From assembly GCF_028283705.1 (NCBI RefSeq), contig NZ_JAPWKD010000011.1, forward strand, positions 682,001-746,000: DNA of 64,000 bases. Direction: 5' to 3'. Both the position numbers and the translations under genes were made by a program. Shown here one piece after another: positions 9,171-17,764 of the stretch. Within the stretch, counting starts at the first letter, position 1. Each line of letters begins with the position of its first letter. Below the pieces are notes generated by a model, which was not told the DNA's origin, searched no databases, and was given only the letters and a program-made list of their open reading frames with translations. The DNA comes from Pantoea sp. (lineage in GTDB: Bacteria > Pseudomonadota > Gammaproteobacteria > Enterobacterales > Enterobacteriaceae).

Positions 9171-10025
9171 AATGGTCTGTAACTCTGAGCGGGTGGGAAA
9201 TGCGCCCCAGGTCCCCCGGCGGCTGACGGTGATGGCTGCCGCCGCAGTGGCATGACGCAATGCCAGCGCGTCCGGCAGGGTCTGACGCAGCAGGCTGGAG
9301 GCCAGCATCACGGCAAGGAAGGTATCACCCGCGCCGGTGGTATCGATAACCTCGGCTTTGACGGCGGCGACCTGCCAGCTCTGCTGGTCACGCTGTAATT
9401 GCGCACCGGCAGCGCCCAGGGTGGTGATCAGGCTACCGTGCGGTGGCAGCATCGGGAGCAGTAAGGCCGCTTCTCCCTGATTGACGACTGCGATGTCTAC
9501 CCAGGGCCAGCAATGGGCAAAATCCGGATTCACCGGGGAAGGGTTAAATATCGTGGTCATACCCCGGGATTTAGCCTGCTGGAACAATGCCAGAGTGGTT
9601 TGCGGGGAGAGATTTCCCTGCTGTAAAAAAATATCTCCCGGTTGCGCCGCTGTTAAATGTGCGCTAACGCTTTCCGGGGTCAGACTATTTGCGGCGGCAT
9701 TGCTGGTCATAATGGCATTGTTGCCATCAGCCGTGGTGAAAATAACCGAGTTGTCACTAAAGGTAACGGTGGCCGCAGAAGGTAACAGCGTCAATCTTTC
9801 ATCACTGGCGCGCTGGCGTAACCATTCACCCTGTGAATCTGCGCCGGTAGCAGTAATTAATGTGGTGGCAATACCACAGCGGGATAATACCATCGCCTGG
9901 TTGGAACCTTTGCCACCCACATCACTATGTACTTTATTTCCCAGGGCGGATTCACCCTCGGAAGGAAAATGATCAACCTGCCAGAATTCATCAACGGTAA
10001 TATTGCCGCATACGTAGATATGCAT
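9156..10025 (-). CDS. PfkB-family carbohydrate kinase (ribokinase-like)
   Basis: ATP-dependent sugar kinase, 289 residues. The substrate-side PfkB signature DVGGKGSNQAMVLSRCG (about 36-52) and the catalytic anion-hole motif VIDTTGAGDTFLAVM (about 227-240) are both complete, including the base Asp. It lies in a divergent pair with the BtpA gene, starting 25 bases from its start codon, next to a sugar ABC importer. It likely phosphorylates the imported sugar or nucleoside. Ribokinase is the closest named relative, but the substrate is not established. Confidence 0.9.
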   Translation of the reverse strand: MHIYVCGNITVDEFWQVDHFPSEGESALGNKVHSDVGGKGSNQAMVLSRCGIATTLITATGADSQGEWLRQRASDERLTLLPSAATVTFSDNSVIFTTADGNNAIMTSNAAANSLTPESVSAHLTAAQPGDIFLQQGNLSPQTTLALFQQAKSRGMTTIFNPSPVNPDFAHCWPWVDIAVVNQGEAALLLPMLPPHGSLITTLGAAGAQLQRDQQSWQVAAVKAEVIDTTGAGDTFLAVMLASSLLRQTLPDALALRHATAAAAITVSRRGTWGAFPTRSELQTILARR

Positions 10026-10049
10026 GGTTTTCTCGAAAAGGTGATTAAG

Positions 10050-10895
10050 ATGGCAGTTATCTCATCAGAAAAGAGTGATGCAATTCAAGAAATATTTTCA
10101 CGTTCAAAAGCAGTGATAGGGGTTATTCATTGCGATGCTTTTCCTGGCTCGCCAAAATATCACGGCGCACCTGTTTCTGATATTATCGATCGCGCACTGC
10201 GGGATGCGGAAAATTATCTGGCAGGCGGGGTGCATGGTTTGATTGTTGAGAATCATGGCGATATTCCGTTTTCGAAACCGGAGGATATCGGCCCGGAGAC
10301 AGCCGCATTTATGGCGGTGATCACCGAAAAAATTCGCAGCCGTTTTGGTGTACCACTGGGAATTAACGTGCTGGCGAATGCGGCGATCCCGGCACTGGCA
10401 ACGGCGCTGGCCGGTGGCGCGGATTTTATCCGGGTCAATCAATGGGCCAATGCCTATGTGGCGAATGAAGGTTTGATTGAGGGGGCAGCGGCCAAAGCGT
10501 TGCGTTATCGCAGCCAGCTACGCGCTGAGCATATTCGGGTGTTTGCCGACAGCCATGTGAAGCACGGCAGCCATGCGATTGTCGCCGATCGTTCCATTCC
10601 TGAGCTCACCCGTGATGTGGAGTTCTTTGAAGCGGATGCAGTGATTGCCACCGGGCAGCGCACCGGCGATAGCGCCACCTTAAGCGAAATCGATGAAATC
10701 CGCAGTGCCACCTCGTTGCCGTTGCTGGTGGGATCGGGTGTTACGCCGGGTAACGTCTGCGAAATTCTCGGTCGCACTCAGGGCGTGATTGTGGCCAGCG
10801 CGCTGAAACGTGATGGTGTCTGGTGGAATGAAGTGGAACTGGCGCGCGTGAAACATTTTATGAATGTAGCCAAAGCCGTGCTGGAGGAGGAGTGA
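10050..10895 (+). CDS. BtpA/SgcQ-family TIM-barrel protein
   Basis: About 281 residues with the BtpA family hallmarks: VIGVIHCDAFPGSPKY at the N-terminus, AENYLAGGVHGLIVENHGDIPF, FIRVNQWANAYVANEGLIEG and a C-terminal LPLLVGSGVTPGNV phosphate-binding-like loop. BtpA is linked to photosystem I stability in cyanobacteria, while E. coli SgcQ sits in a sugar operon. The enzymatic reaction is unknown. The start at 10050 follows AAAAGGTG. Its stop overlaps the start of the TenA-like gene, so the two are coupled. Confidence 0.85.
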   Translation: MAVISSEKSDAIQEIFSRSKAVIGVIHCDAFPGSPKYHGAPVSDIIDRALRDAENYLAGGVHGLIVENHGDIPFSKPEDIGPETAAFMAVITEKIRSRFGVPLGINVLANAAIPALATALAGGADFIRVNQWANAYVANEGLIEGAAAKALRYRSQLRAEHIRVFADSHVKHGSHAIVADRSIPELTRDVEFFEADAVIATGQRTGDSATLSEIDEIRSATSLPLLVGSGVTPGNVCEILGRTQGVIVASALKRDGVWWNEVELARVKHFMNVAKAVLEEE

Positions 10896-11536
10896 TGTCA
10901 TTCACCGATCGTCTGTTACAGGAACATCAGGCTATCTGGCAGGAAATGCAGCAACATCGTTTCGTGCTGGATATTGAACAGGATCAGCTCGATGAGGCGG
11001 TATTCAATCGGTATCTGGTGTTTGAAGGCAACTTTGTTGCTACCGCTATCGCCATCTTTGCGCTGGGCATCAGCAAAGCGCCCGGCATCCGCCAGCAGCG
11101 CTGGCTGATTACGGTATTGAATGCGCTGGTTGATACGCAGATTGCCTGGTTTGAAGAGGTTTATGCGCGGCGCAATATTGATCCGGCCAGTGTTCCGGGC
11201 GATCTGCCTGGGGTACAACGTTTCGATCAGGGCATGTTGCACACGGCGCAGCAGGGCAGCTATGCCGACATCATCACCATCATGTTTGGTGCCGAATGGA
11301 TGTACTACCACTGGTGCGCGCGGGTGGTCCAGCAAACCCAAAGCGATGCAGATGTTCGCCGCTGGGTGGAGTTGCATGCCGAGGAGGCATTTTATCAACA
11401 GGCGAGCTGGCTGAAAGCCGAACTGGATGCCTGCACAGCCACGCTGCCGGAAAGCGAACGGCAGCGGCTGTCAAAGCTGTATGCGGAGGTGTTGTGCTGG
11501 GAAATCGATTTCCACAGCGCAGCCTGGCTGGATTAA
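10895..11536 (+). CDS. TenA/THI-4-family protein
   Basis: All-helical heme-oxygenase-like fold protein of 213 residues, TenA family. Visible are FNRYLVFEGNFVATAIAIFALG, the GAEWMYYHWCARV segment (family aromatic pocket) and the C-terminal LCWEIDFHSAAW helix. Classical TenA is aminopyrimidine aminohydrolase (thiamine salvage), but members next to BtpA and PfkB genes may act on other N-glycosidic or amino compounds. It is coupled to BtpA by an overlapping TGATG. A GTG three bases upstream (10892) is an alternative start. Confidence 0.8.
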   Translation: MSFTDRLLQEHQAIWQEMQQHRFVLDIEQDQLDEAVFNRYLVFEGNFVATAIAIFALGISKAPGIRQQRWLITVLNALVDTQIAWFEEVYARRNIDPASVPGDLPGVQRFDQGMLHTAQQGSYADIITIMFGAEWMYYHWCARVVQQTQSDADVRRWVELHAEEAFYQQASWLKAELDACTATLPESERQRLSKLYAEVLCWEIDFHSAAWLD

Positions 11537-12039
11537 CGCAGATTAGCCGGGAAGTCGGCGGGCAGTTCGCTCGCCGCACAGGCAATCACGCTCTCATCAT
11601 CGGGACCGCAGTCGCGCACAAAGGTAATGGTGGCAAATTCATCAATCACTGTGGTCGGATAAGTGGGTCCCTGTTCACGATACGCCGCCATTTCACTCAG
11701 ATGATCATTCTGGAAGCAGACGGTTTTTTCCGGATTCAGCATCACCCACTGCGGGAAGAAAATGGTGCCGTGAAAGACAAGGTCAGCGAGGTTGGCGATC
11801 AGGCTGACGTCGGTGCCGGTCGGTTCGGTCCAGGAAATTTTATACACCGCGTCGGCGACCCGCACGATGTAAGCCTGCTGATCTTTCACCCAGCGATTTC
11901 CCACCAGACCACTGTGAATACGGTAGTCGAGGGTGGTGGCATTTTTCACGTAGATCTCGTAATTCCAGCCATTGTCGTAGGTGTAGACCAGATGTTTACC
12001 AACAAAACCGCTCAAATCTTGTTTATCAAAGGTGCTCAT
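11533..12039 (-). CDS. padC: Phenolic acid decarboxylase
   Basis: Cofactor-free decarboxylase that turns ferulic, p-coumaric and caffeic acids into vinyl phenols, detoxifying plant hydroxycinnamates. At 168 residues it matches the family length. It shows the conserved blocks HLVYTYDNGWNYE, TLDYRIHSGLVGNRWV, VYKISWTEPTGTDVSL and HGTIFFPQWV, which line the calycin barrel and carry the catalytic Tyr, Arg and Glu. It is divergent from a LysR gene that probably regulates it; PadR is the regulator in many other bacteria. The 3' end overlaps the TenA-like gene by four bases. Confidence 0.9.
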   Translation of the reverse strand: MSTFDKQDLSGFVGKHLVYTYDNGWNYEIYVKNATTLDYRIHSGLVGNRWVKDQQAYIVRVADAVYKISWTEPTGTDVSLIANLADLVFHGTIFFPQWVMLNPEKTVCFQNDHLSEMAAYREQGPTYPTTVIDEFATITFVRDCGPDDESVIACAASELPADFPANLR

Positions 12040-12126
12040 TTTTCATCTCCTTCAGTTGATGAACTAACGATACCTCTTTAAAAAATGAATGAATAACGCT
12101 ATTTTTGGATAGTTTTAATCTAAATA

Positions 12127-13041
12127 ATGGATGTATTCATGTTTAAGACTACGCTGGAACAATGGGCGATCCTGGATAAAGTCGTTGAATTGGGCGGATA
12201 TAATCAGGCGGCGGAAGCTATGAATCGCAGCCAGTCATCCGTCAGCTACAATCTCTCGCTGCTACAGCAACGCCTTGGGATTTCATTGCTGCGTATTGAA
12301 GGCAGGCGTGCGCTGCTGACCCCGCAGGGGGAAACCCTGCTGGCGCAGGTGCGTCCATTGCTGAATGCCTTCCATGTTTTGGAGTCGCGCGCGGCCAGCT
12401 TGCATGACGGGGTGCGTACCCAGCTGGAGCTGGTGGTTGACAATATTTTTCCCCGCCAGACGCTATTTCGCGTGTTGCAGCAGTTCCAGCAACAATACCC
12501 GGCGACGCAAATTCAACTGACCGAGGTGCTGGAATATGACGATCCGCTGCATCCGGCGGTGCCTGATGCCGATGTGATGGTGATGACGCGCCGCGAAGAC
12601 GTCTCCGGACGCGGGCAATGGCTGATGAATGTTGATTTTCTAGCGGTTATCCATCGCGACCATCCGCTGCTGAGCTTAGCGCAGCCGCTGACGGAATATG
12701 ACCTGTCACGCTATCCGCAAATCCGCATCGGTACTTCGCGCTCGCAGGCACCGAATGCCTCGGTGGGGCAATCAGAACAATGGTTTTTCTCGACGGTAGA
12801 TACGGCGGTTGAAGCGGTAATGCACCAGGTGGGATACGGCTGGTTACCGCAGGAGCGCATCGATGAGGCACTCCGGCAGGGGGTGCTGCAACCGTTACCG
12901 CTTAATCACGGTGGTCGGCGCAGTACGCCGATGCATCTGATTGTGAAAAAGGAACTGATCCCGCTGGATGACCAGGTGATTGCATTGGTAGACCTGTTTA
13001 CCCGCTATTGTTCAGGGCAGGGTACGATCTCCGGGACCTAA
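12127..13041 (+). CDS. LysR-family regulator next to padC
   Basis: LysR regulator of about 300 residues with an N-terminal helix-turn-helix (GGYNQAAEAMNRSQSSVSYNLSLLQQRLG) and an effector domain from about 90. The start could be 12127 or the ATG at 12139 (MFKTTLEQ), which better fits the family. It is transcribed away from phenolic acid decarboxylase across 87 bases, so control by hydroxycinnamates is likely but inferred. Its 3' end overlaps the convergent acetyltransferase gene by 30 bases. Confidence 0.88.
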   Translation: MDVFMFKTTLEQWAILDKVVELGGYNQAAEAMNRSQSSVSYNLSLLQQRLGISLLRIEGRRALLTPQGETLLAQVRPLLNAFHVLESRAASLHDGVRTQLELVVDNIFPRQTLFRVLQQFQQQYPATQIQLTEVLEYDDPLHPAVPDADVMVMTRREDVSGRGQWLMNVDFLAVIHRDHPLLSLAQPLTEYDLSRYPQIRIGTSRSQAPNASVGQSEQWFFSTVDTAVEAVMHQVGYGWLPQERIDEALRQGVLQPLPLNHGGRRSTPMHLIVKKELIPLDDQVIALVDLFTRYCSGQGTISGT

Positions 13042-13527
13042 TTCGCGCTGCATAATCACCGTATCCAGCCAGCGGCCGTGTTTGAATCCCACCGAGCGTA
13101 GCGTGCCGGTAACGGTAAAACCGGCTGAACGGTGCAGGGCGATGGAGGCATCGTTTTCGCTGTTGCCTACCACACCTATCATCTGACGATATCCGTGCTG
13201 TTCGGCCCATAACAACGCCTGCGCCAGCAATTTTCTGCCGATACCGCGTCCGGTATATCGCTGGTCGATATACACCGAATCTTCGAGGCTAAAGCGATAG
13301 GCAAACCGTTCGCGCCAGCGCGATAGATAGCAATAGCCCAGCACCACACCGTCTTCGATTGCCACAAACCACGGCAGCCCGGCGGCGTTAATTTTTTGCA
13401 GGCGAGCCAGCAGGGTGGCTTCATCAGGCGGTTCGGTTTCAAAGGTCGCGCAACCGTATAACACATGGTACGCATAAATCTGTTGGATAGCGGGGATATG
13501 TTGTTCTTCTGCCAGCAAAATTTCCAT
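13012..13527 (-). CDS. GNAT N-acetyltransferase (phosphinothricin/methionine sulfoximine type)
   Basis: Acetyl-CoA-dependent acetyltransferase, 171 residues. The Pat/MnaT pattern is clear: YGCATFETEPPDEATLLARL near the N-terminus, EDSVYIDQRYTGRGIGRKLLAQAL as the acetyl-CoA loop (R/QxxGxG/A), and NSENDASIALHRSAGFTVTGTLRSVGFKHGRWLD at the C-terminus. The start at 13527 is chosen because family members begin there; an ATG at 13554 is possible. Likely substrates are L-amino-acid analogues such as methionine sulfone. Confidence 0.88.
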   Translation of the reverse strand: MEILLAEEQHIPAIQQIYAYHVLYGCATFETEPPDEATLLARLQKINAAGLPWFVAIEDGVVLGYCYLSRWRERFAYRFSLEDSVYIDQRYTGRGIGRKLLAQALLWAEQHGYRQMIGVVGNSENDASIALHRSAGFTVTGTLRSVGFKHGRWLDTVIMQRELGPGDRTLP

Positions 13528-13624
13528 GGTACGACTCTCGTTTGTTATCTGCATTCAGGCTAACCTGTTGCCTGAATCTGTGGCAGCCCGTCGCGCTTAT
13601 CCACGCTATAAGGAATTTTTAGAG

Positions 13625-14506
13625 ATGGCCAGTCTCAATCTCGATCATCTGGATACCTTCCGCCTGGTTATCAGTCGGGGCAGTTTTTCCGGCGCGGCAG
13701 ATGCGCTGGGCCTTTCGCAACCGGCTGTCAGCCTGCAAATCCGTCAGCTGGAGCAATCACTGCAAACAAGGCTGATTGAACGCACCGGGCGCGGGGTCAG
13801 GGCCACCGCAGCAGGGCAGGCGCTGCTGGAGCACAGTGAACATATTGCCAGCGTGATTGCCACGGCACGGGCCGCCGTCACCCAACATGCTGATGAGATC
13901 AGCGGTACGGTGACAGTTGGCACAGGTGCGACCGCCTGTATCCATTTATTACCCCCGTTGCTGCAACAATTACGCCAGCAGCATCCACAGCTGAAAGTGG
14001 ACGTGAGGACCGGCAACACCGCCGCCATTATACGCGCGGTAGAAGAGAATCAGGTGGATATCGGCCTGGTCACGTTGCCGGTTAGCAGCCAAAGTGTGCA
14101 TGTCAGTCAGTTATATGAAGAGGATTTCAGGTTAATTGTGTCAGGCGAAAGCAGGGAAACCGTTGCAGTACCGGCCACGCCAGCGGCGCTGGCATCATTG
14201 CCATTGATCGTTTTTGAGTCAGGTAGCGGCACGCGGGCCGTCATCGATGCCTGGTTCCGCAAGGCGGGTGTGAAGCCCACGCTGGTGATGGAGCTGGGAA
14301 GTGTTGAAGCCATCAAACGAATGGTACGTGCCGGGTTAGGCTATAGCCTGGTGCCAGCGATGGCATTGGTGCAGGAAGAAGATCGGGCAGGATTAAGTGT
14401 GTCTGTACCACATCCCGTATTACAGCGTAGTCTGGGTATTGTGATGCGCCATGATCGCGTAGTGAGCCGGGGGATGATGGCGGTACTGGATAAGCTGCGG
14501 CGGTAA
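13625..14506 (+). CDS. LysR-family transcriptional regulator
   Basis: A 293-residue LysR protein. The helix-turn-helix (GSFSGAADALGLSQPAVSLQIRQLEQSLQ) lies at about 18-46, and the effector domain carries the usual VEENQVDIGLVTLPV and FESGSGTR motifs (CysB/CbbR-like inorganic or phosphate-type pocket). The frame is open 99 bases upstream, but MASLNLDHL at 13625 is the normal LysR beginning. It points towards the AT-rich island and no target is evident. Confidence 0.88.
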   Translation: MASLNLDHLDTFRLVISRGSFSGAADALGLSQPAVSLQIRQLEQSLQTRLIERTGRGVRATAAGQALLEHSEHIASVIATARAAVTQHADEISGTVTVGTGATACIHLLPPLLQQLRQQHPQLKVDVRTGNTAAIIRAVEENQVDIGLVTLPVSSQSVHVSQLYEEDFRLIVSGESRETVAVPATPAALASLPLIVFESGSGTRAVIDAWFRKAGVKPTLVMELGSVEAIKRMVRAGLGYSLVPAMALVQEEDRAGLSVSVPHPVLQRSLGIVMRHDRVVSRGMMAVLDKLRR

Positions 14507-14515
14507 AAAAGGTTA

Positions 14516-15850
14516 TCAATCTATGAAAGCTTCCTGCAATAACTTCTGGCAACCCGGTGAGAGCAAAGCCATATTTCTCCACCAGATATTTTGTGGTTCT
14601 TTTTTATTATTGGCTTTAATCGCGTTAATAACCGGGGATACATTCTGATTGTTTTTATGTTGCGTTTCCATTTCGCCAGCGAATAATTGCATTGCGTCAT
14701 AAGGATGCTGATAAAAAGCATCATTAATCGTGTTTGCCAGATAAGCCAGGACCAATATATTACATTGTTTTTTTTGAATCATAGCATATAAGGCAATGTG
14801 CCGCTGTTGCTTATGTAGATCCCCGATAGTTCTGGCGAGTTTAAGCTGGATTTTCTCAAGCGTAGCGTTCGAAGTTTGCATTCTATTCTCAGCGATAAAA
14901 TCTGAGAGTATTTCGAAGGCATGGCGATTAATCAGGTTGATATGATGGTGCCTGCTGTCATTGAAAGTCTTAATTTTTCGGTTGATGGCTTCAAAACTTT
15001 TCTTGATTTTTTCTTGCGATCCTTTTGCATCATCACGATGTAACTTGAGAAGTTGTTTTCTATCCTGGTCGATTTTGATTATTTTCTCATTGTATCTTTT
15101 GGCTACAACATCAAAAGTTTTTATCATAATGTTTTTTAGCGCATTGTCTGCGTTGCTTTCGTCTTTGATATTAGCATACTTTATATCCCAGTGAATTCTT
15201 CTCACTTTGTGAAAAAAAAGCAAGTTTTGAGCATCCTGAAGTTTTAAATCTGAATGGATGATTTTTTCTTCGTAGGTCAGGTCATTTTCAGGATTGGCTG
15301 CGTCTTCAGTAAGGAATGCCCGATCGGCCTGAAAGATTATATCGGATGAAATAATCTTCCCCACGGTGCCCATAAGATGAGAGACAAGAAGTTCAAGGTG
15401 GTGTTGATTTAACGTGTTGTCAGAGATGAGAAAATTGATAATGAAACAGAAAGTATTGAAATTATCTATTCTCATAATAAAGTTTTCACTGATCGCATTG
15501 ATGGCATCACGCTGCCATTCCTGTTGAATATCGGGAAGTTTCTCCAGCAAGGCGCGAGCATTTTCCACGCTTGTCAATTTTGCCGAGTGTTGTAGTAGCT
15601 GCGAATAGCGTTCGGGCAAAAGATGTTGCCACGGATGCCCAACCTGCCTTGTCGGGTGCAGTCTCCTGAGAATTTGAATCAGGATTTCTTTAGAAAAAGT
15701 CTGTTGCAGTTCATGTTCCAATGAGGAAAGGTTTGCTAAATCATTGTTGATTGAAATCAGATGCTCGCTCATCTGACTTGTGGATTGTTCTGTTGCATTC
15801 AGGGGGGTGTTTAAAACTGGCCTTGTTGATGTTGCAGATATAGTATTCAT
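14516..15850 (-). CDS. Unrecognised 444-residue protein of AT-rich island
   Basis: I do not recognise a family. The N-terminus is rich in Ser, Thr, Asn and Gln (MNTISATSTRPVLNTPLN) with no hydrophobic signal, which resembles type III secreted proteins. The middle and C-terminus are helical and charged (KIIKIDQDRKQLLKLHRDD, IKKSFEAINRKIKTF), consistent with coiled coil. Lys, Asn and Ile content is far higher than in neighbouring genes, a sign of acquisition. The start at 15850 has GAGGGACAG upstream; an ATG at 15862 is alternative. It is the last of three same-strand island genes. An effector role is only a hypothesis. Confidence 0.7.
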   Translation of the reverse strand: MNTISATSTRPVLNTPLNATEQSTSQMSEHLISINNDLANLSSLEHELQQTFSKEILIQILRRLHPTRQVGHPWQHLLPERYSQLLQHSAKLTSVENARALLEKLPDIQQEWQRDAINAISENFIMRIDNFNTFCFIINFLISDNTLNQHHLELLVSHLMGTVGKIISSDIIFQADRAFLTEDAANPENDLTYEEKIIHSDLKLQDAQNLLFFHKVRRIHWDIKYANIKDESNADNALKNIMIKTFDVVAKRYNEKIIKIDQDRKQLLKLHRDDAKGSQEKIKKSFEAINRKIKTFNDSRHHHINLINRHAFEILSDFIAENRMQTSNATLEKIQLKLARTIGDLHKQQRHIALYAMIQKKQCNILVLAYLANTINDAFYQHPYDAMQLFAGEMETQHKNNQNVSPVINAIKANNKKEPQNIWWRNMALLSPGCQKLLQEAFID

Positions 15851-15889
15851 TCTGTCCCTCATTATACATTTCTGATTTATGCATAAAAT

Positions 15890-15917
15890 GTAGCAGCGCG
15901 ATAAATCACGCCGCTAC
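15890..15917. terminator. Imperfect hairpin between island genes
   Basis: GTAGCAGCGCG and CACGCCGCTAC form an eleven-base stem with two imperfect positions around a six-base loop, just downstream of the two-domain gene at 15938 and upstream of the 444-residue gene. No T run follows on the minus strand, so it may be a weak terminator or an RNA processing site. Confidence 0.4.
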
Positions 15918-15937
15918 CAAGTGAAGGCTAGCAAAAA

Positions 15938-16993
15938 TTACTCTTGTATGGCAGATGATTCAAATGGAATCGATATATCCTTTGGCAGTTCAACAACATC
16001 CCATACACTATAGGAGCTTCTGTCATGAGTGATTTTCCCACCAGTTTGTAAAATATTAGAAAGTTTACAGGTAATAGCGTTACGGGATTCTTTGGTGTTT
16101 TCTAATGAAACCTTGAAAGAAACGCCACTATTTTGTTTGTCGGGAGTAGATTCAATATTATTTGTTAGTGTATTGTTATGAATAACAACCTGATCTTGAT
16201 CCATAGTGAGACGGAGATGGATGTTTTCTGCTGGAATATTCAAAAAGTTAGCCAGATTGTGTGAGCCAATATTGAGTGCTGAAGCAATTGTTTTCACACT
16301 TTCAATATCTTGTGTCTCCCATTTACTGGCCAGGGTTGTAATATTAGCTTCATATTGCAGTTGAAGTGATTTCTCATAGGCCGCCAATGTTTCTGTGGGA
16401 ATGGACACCTCGGGTGGAATTACCACCACAACGGCTCTCGTGTCGTAGGCCACGAGATTATTTGTGATTTTGCTACCGGAATGGAGAACGTCAGAAAGCT
16501 TGCACATTTGAGCAACATGTCCGGTTTTTGCATAGGGGTTACTCACTCTTCTTTCTAAGGAAATCAGCATCGGGACACCACCATTTGGGAAGTATCTTGA
16601 CCGTTCCACACTCTGACTTTTTGTTATGCAGTTGCTCTCCGTATTATGCTGAGAGGTGGAGCGATGGAGAAAAATATTTTCTGGCGATAAATAAGTCAGT
16701 TCGTTAAGCGTACAATTAAGACGGTTTGCAATGATTTCAACGGTATCTATATCCTGTATCCCCCATTTCCTGGCAATATCTGCCATTTTCTCTACGCGAT
16801 TGGATGGGTGATAGGTATCTTTACGCAGAGGGGAATCCGTATTTACCTGGTGCGAAACAACAAATGATTGCTGGCTAAGGAGACTTTCATTGGCAGTGCC
16901 TAAATATTGAATATTATTGACCAGTCCTTCGGTTGATGACTCTGCTGGCTGTGTCGGCAGGAGAACGGTTTCTCCAACGGGTTGAATATTCAT
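15938..16993 (-). CDS. Island protein with two copies of an undescribed domain
   Basis: 351 residues, family not recognised. It consists of a Ser/Thr-rich leader (about 1-60) and two related domains of about 130 residues. Copy A has ADIARKWGIQDIDTVEIIA, SPENIFLHR, MLISLERRVSNPYAK and CKLSDVLHSGSKI. Copy B has TLASKWETQDIESVKTIA, PAENIHLR, FKVSLENTKESRN and CKLSNILQTGGKI. The order and spacing of these blocks match, so an internal duplication is clear. The neighbouring broken gene carries a third copy. There is no membrane segment or signal peptide. An element at 17060-17080 upstream is shared with that neighbour. A secreted effector or immunity/toxin role is unproven. Confidence 0.72.
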   Translation of the reverse strand: MNIQPVGETVLLPTQPAESSTEGLVNNIQYLGTANESLLSQQSFVVSHQVNTDSPLRKDTYHPSNRVEKMADIARKWGIQDIDTVEIIANRLNCTLNELTYLSPENIFLHRSTSQHNTESNCITKSQSVERSRYFPNGGVPMLISLERRVSNPYAKTGHVAQMCKLSDVLHSGSKITNNLVAYDTRAVVVVIPPEVSIPTETLAAYEKSLQLQYEANITTLASKWETQDIESVKTIASALNIGSHNLANFLNIPAENIHLRLTMDQDQVVIHNNTLTNNIESTPDKQNSGVSFKVSLENTKESRNAITCKLSNILQTGGKITHDRSSYSVWDVVELPKDISIPFESSAIQE

Positions 16994-17059
16994 GGTTTCT
17001 CACTCAATAAAATGGATTGCTCATCCTGGGTGTTGCTGAAAAATCACGCAATGTAAAAA

Positions 17060-17080
17060 ATATGAAGTATCCATGATAAT
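17060..17080 (-). repeat. Upstream element copy 1 (promoter-like)
   Basis: Twenty-one bases, plus-strand reading starting ATATGAAGTATCC, match 19 of 21 positions of the element at 17800-17820. Each copy ends about 65 bases before the start codon of an island gene carrying the same domain. The conservation suggests a duplicated promoter or regulator site that came with the gene duplication. Confidence 0.6.
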
Positions 17081-17101
17081 CTAATGATCATATTAGACAG
17101 A

Positions 17102-17736
17102 TTATAGATCTTTCGCCAATTCGAATGGAATTGATTCGTTTTCAGGTAATCTGATAAAAATTGCTGCTGATGTAAAGCTATAAGGATCATCAATGATTTT
17201 ACCGCCGCAGCGTAAAACATCAGCAAGATGGCAGACTAATTCAATAGAATCGCTCTTAGCGTAGGGTTACATTCTTTCTTCTTAAGAGAAATTAAGAAAA
17301 AAATCCCATTGCCGGGATAAAAATAGGGTTCTGTTTTATTTGCAATTCTTCTTGATTTTAAGTCAGTATATTTTAATGGCTGTGCACGGTGCAGGTAAAT
17401 ATTTTCATAAGAAAGATCAGATATCCTGAAATTATCGTCCCGATAATAATCAGGCAGGCTTTTTACTATCAGCTTAACAGTAGGAATATCTTTTGTTTCC
17501 CATTTTTTTGCCAGTTTTCTTATCTCGGCATTTTCTCTGAATCGGGGATAGATTGACTCCTCAAATAAATCAATTTTGCTTTCATGCGGAGTGCCGTAGA
17601 ACGGCTGAGTGATCATCGCTATCAGCGTATTCCCTAAACTGCACAAGTTATTCACGAAAGTACTGACTGGCGATGTCGCTTGTGGTGGCAACGGCGTGGT
17701 GATTGCCGAAGGAGATGTTGGTGAAATTGGCATCAT
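17102..17736 (-). pseudogene. Third copy of island domain, frameshifted
   Basis: As read, the frame stops at 17236 after 166 residues (ending NPTLRAILLN). Restoring one base in the T/A run at about 17262-17265 joins it to a second frame. That frame continues NPYAKSDSIELVCHLADVL, then RCGGKIIDD and a tail ending PFELAKDL, stopping at 17102-17104. The restored protein aligns block by block with copies A and B of the neighbour (LAKKWETKDIPTVKLIV, SYENIYLHRA, FLISLKKKECNP). The start at 17736 has a strong GGAGGT six bases upstream. The lesion could be a true mutation or a sequencing error; the alignment of the out-of-frame part proves the shared ancestry. Confidence 0.78.
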
Positions 17737-17764
17737 TTTTTACCTCCGAGAATAGAACCTCAAT

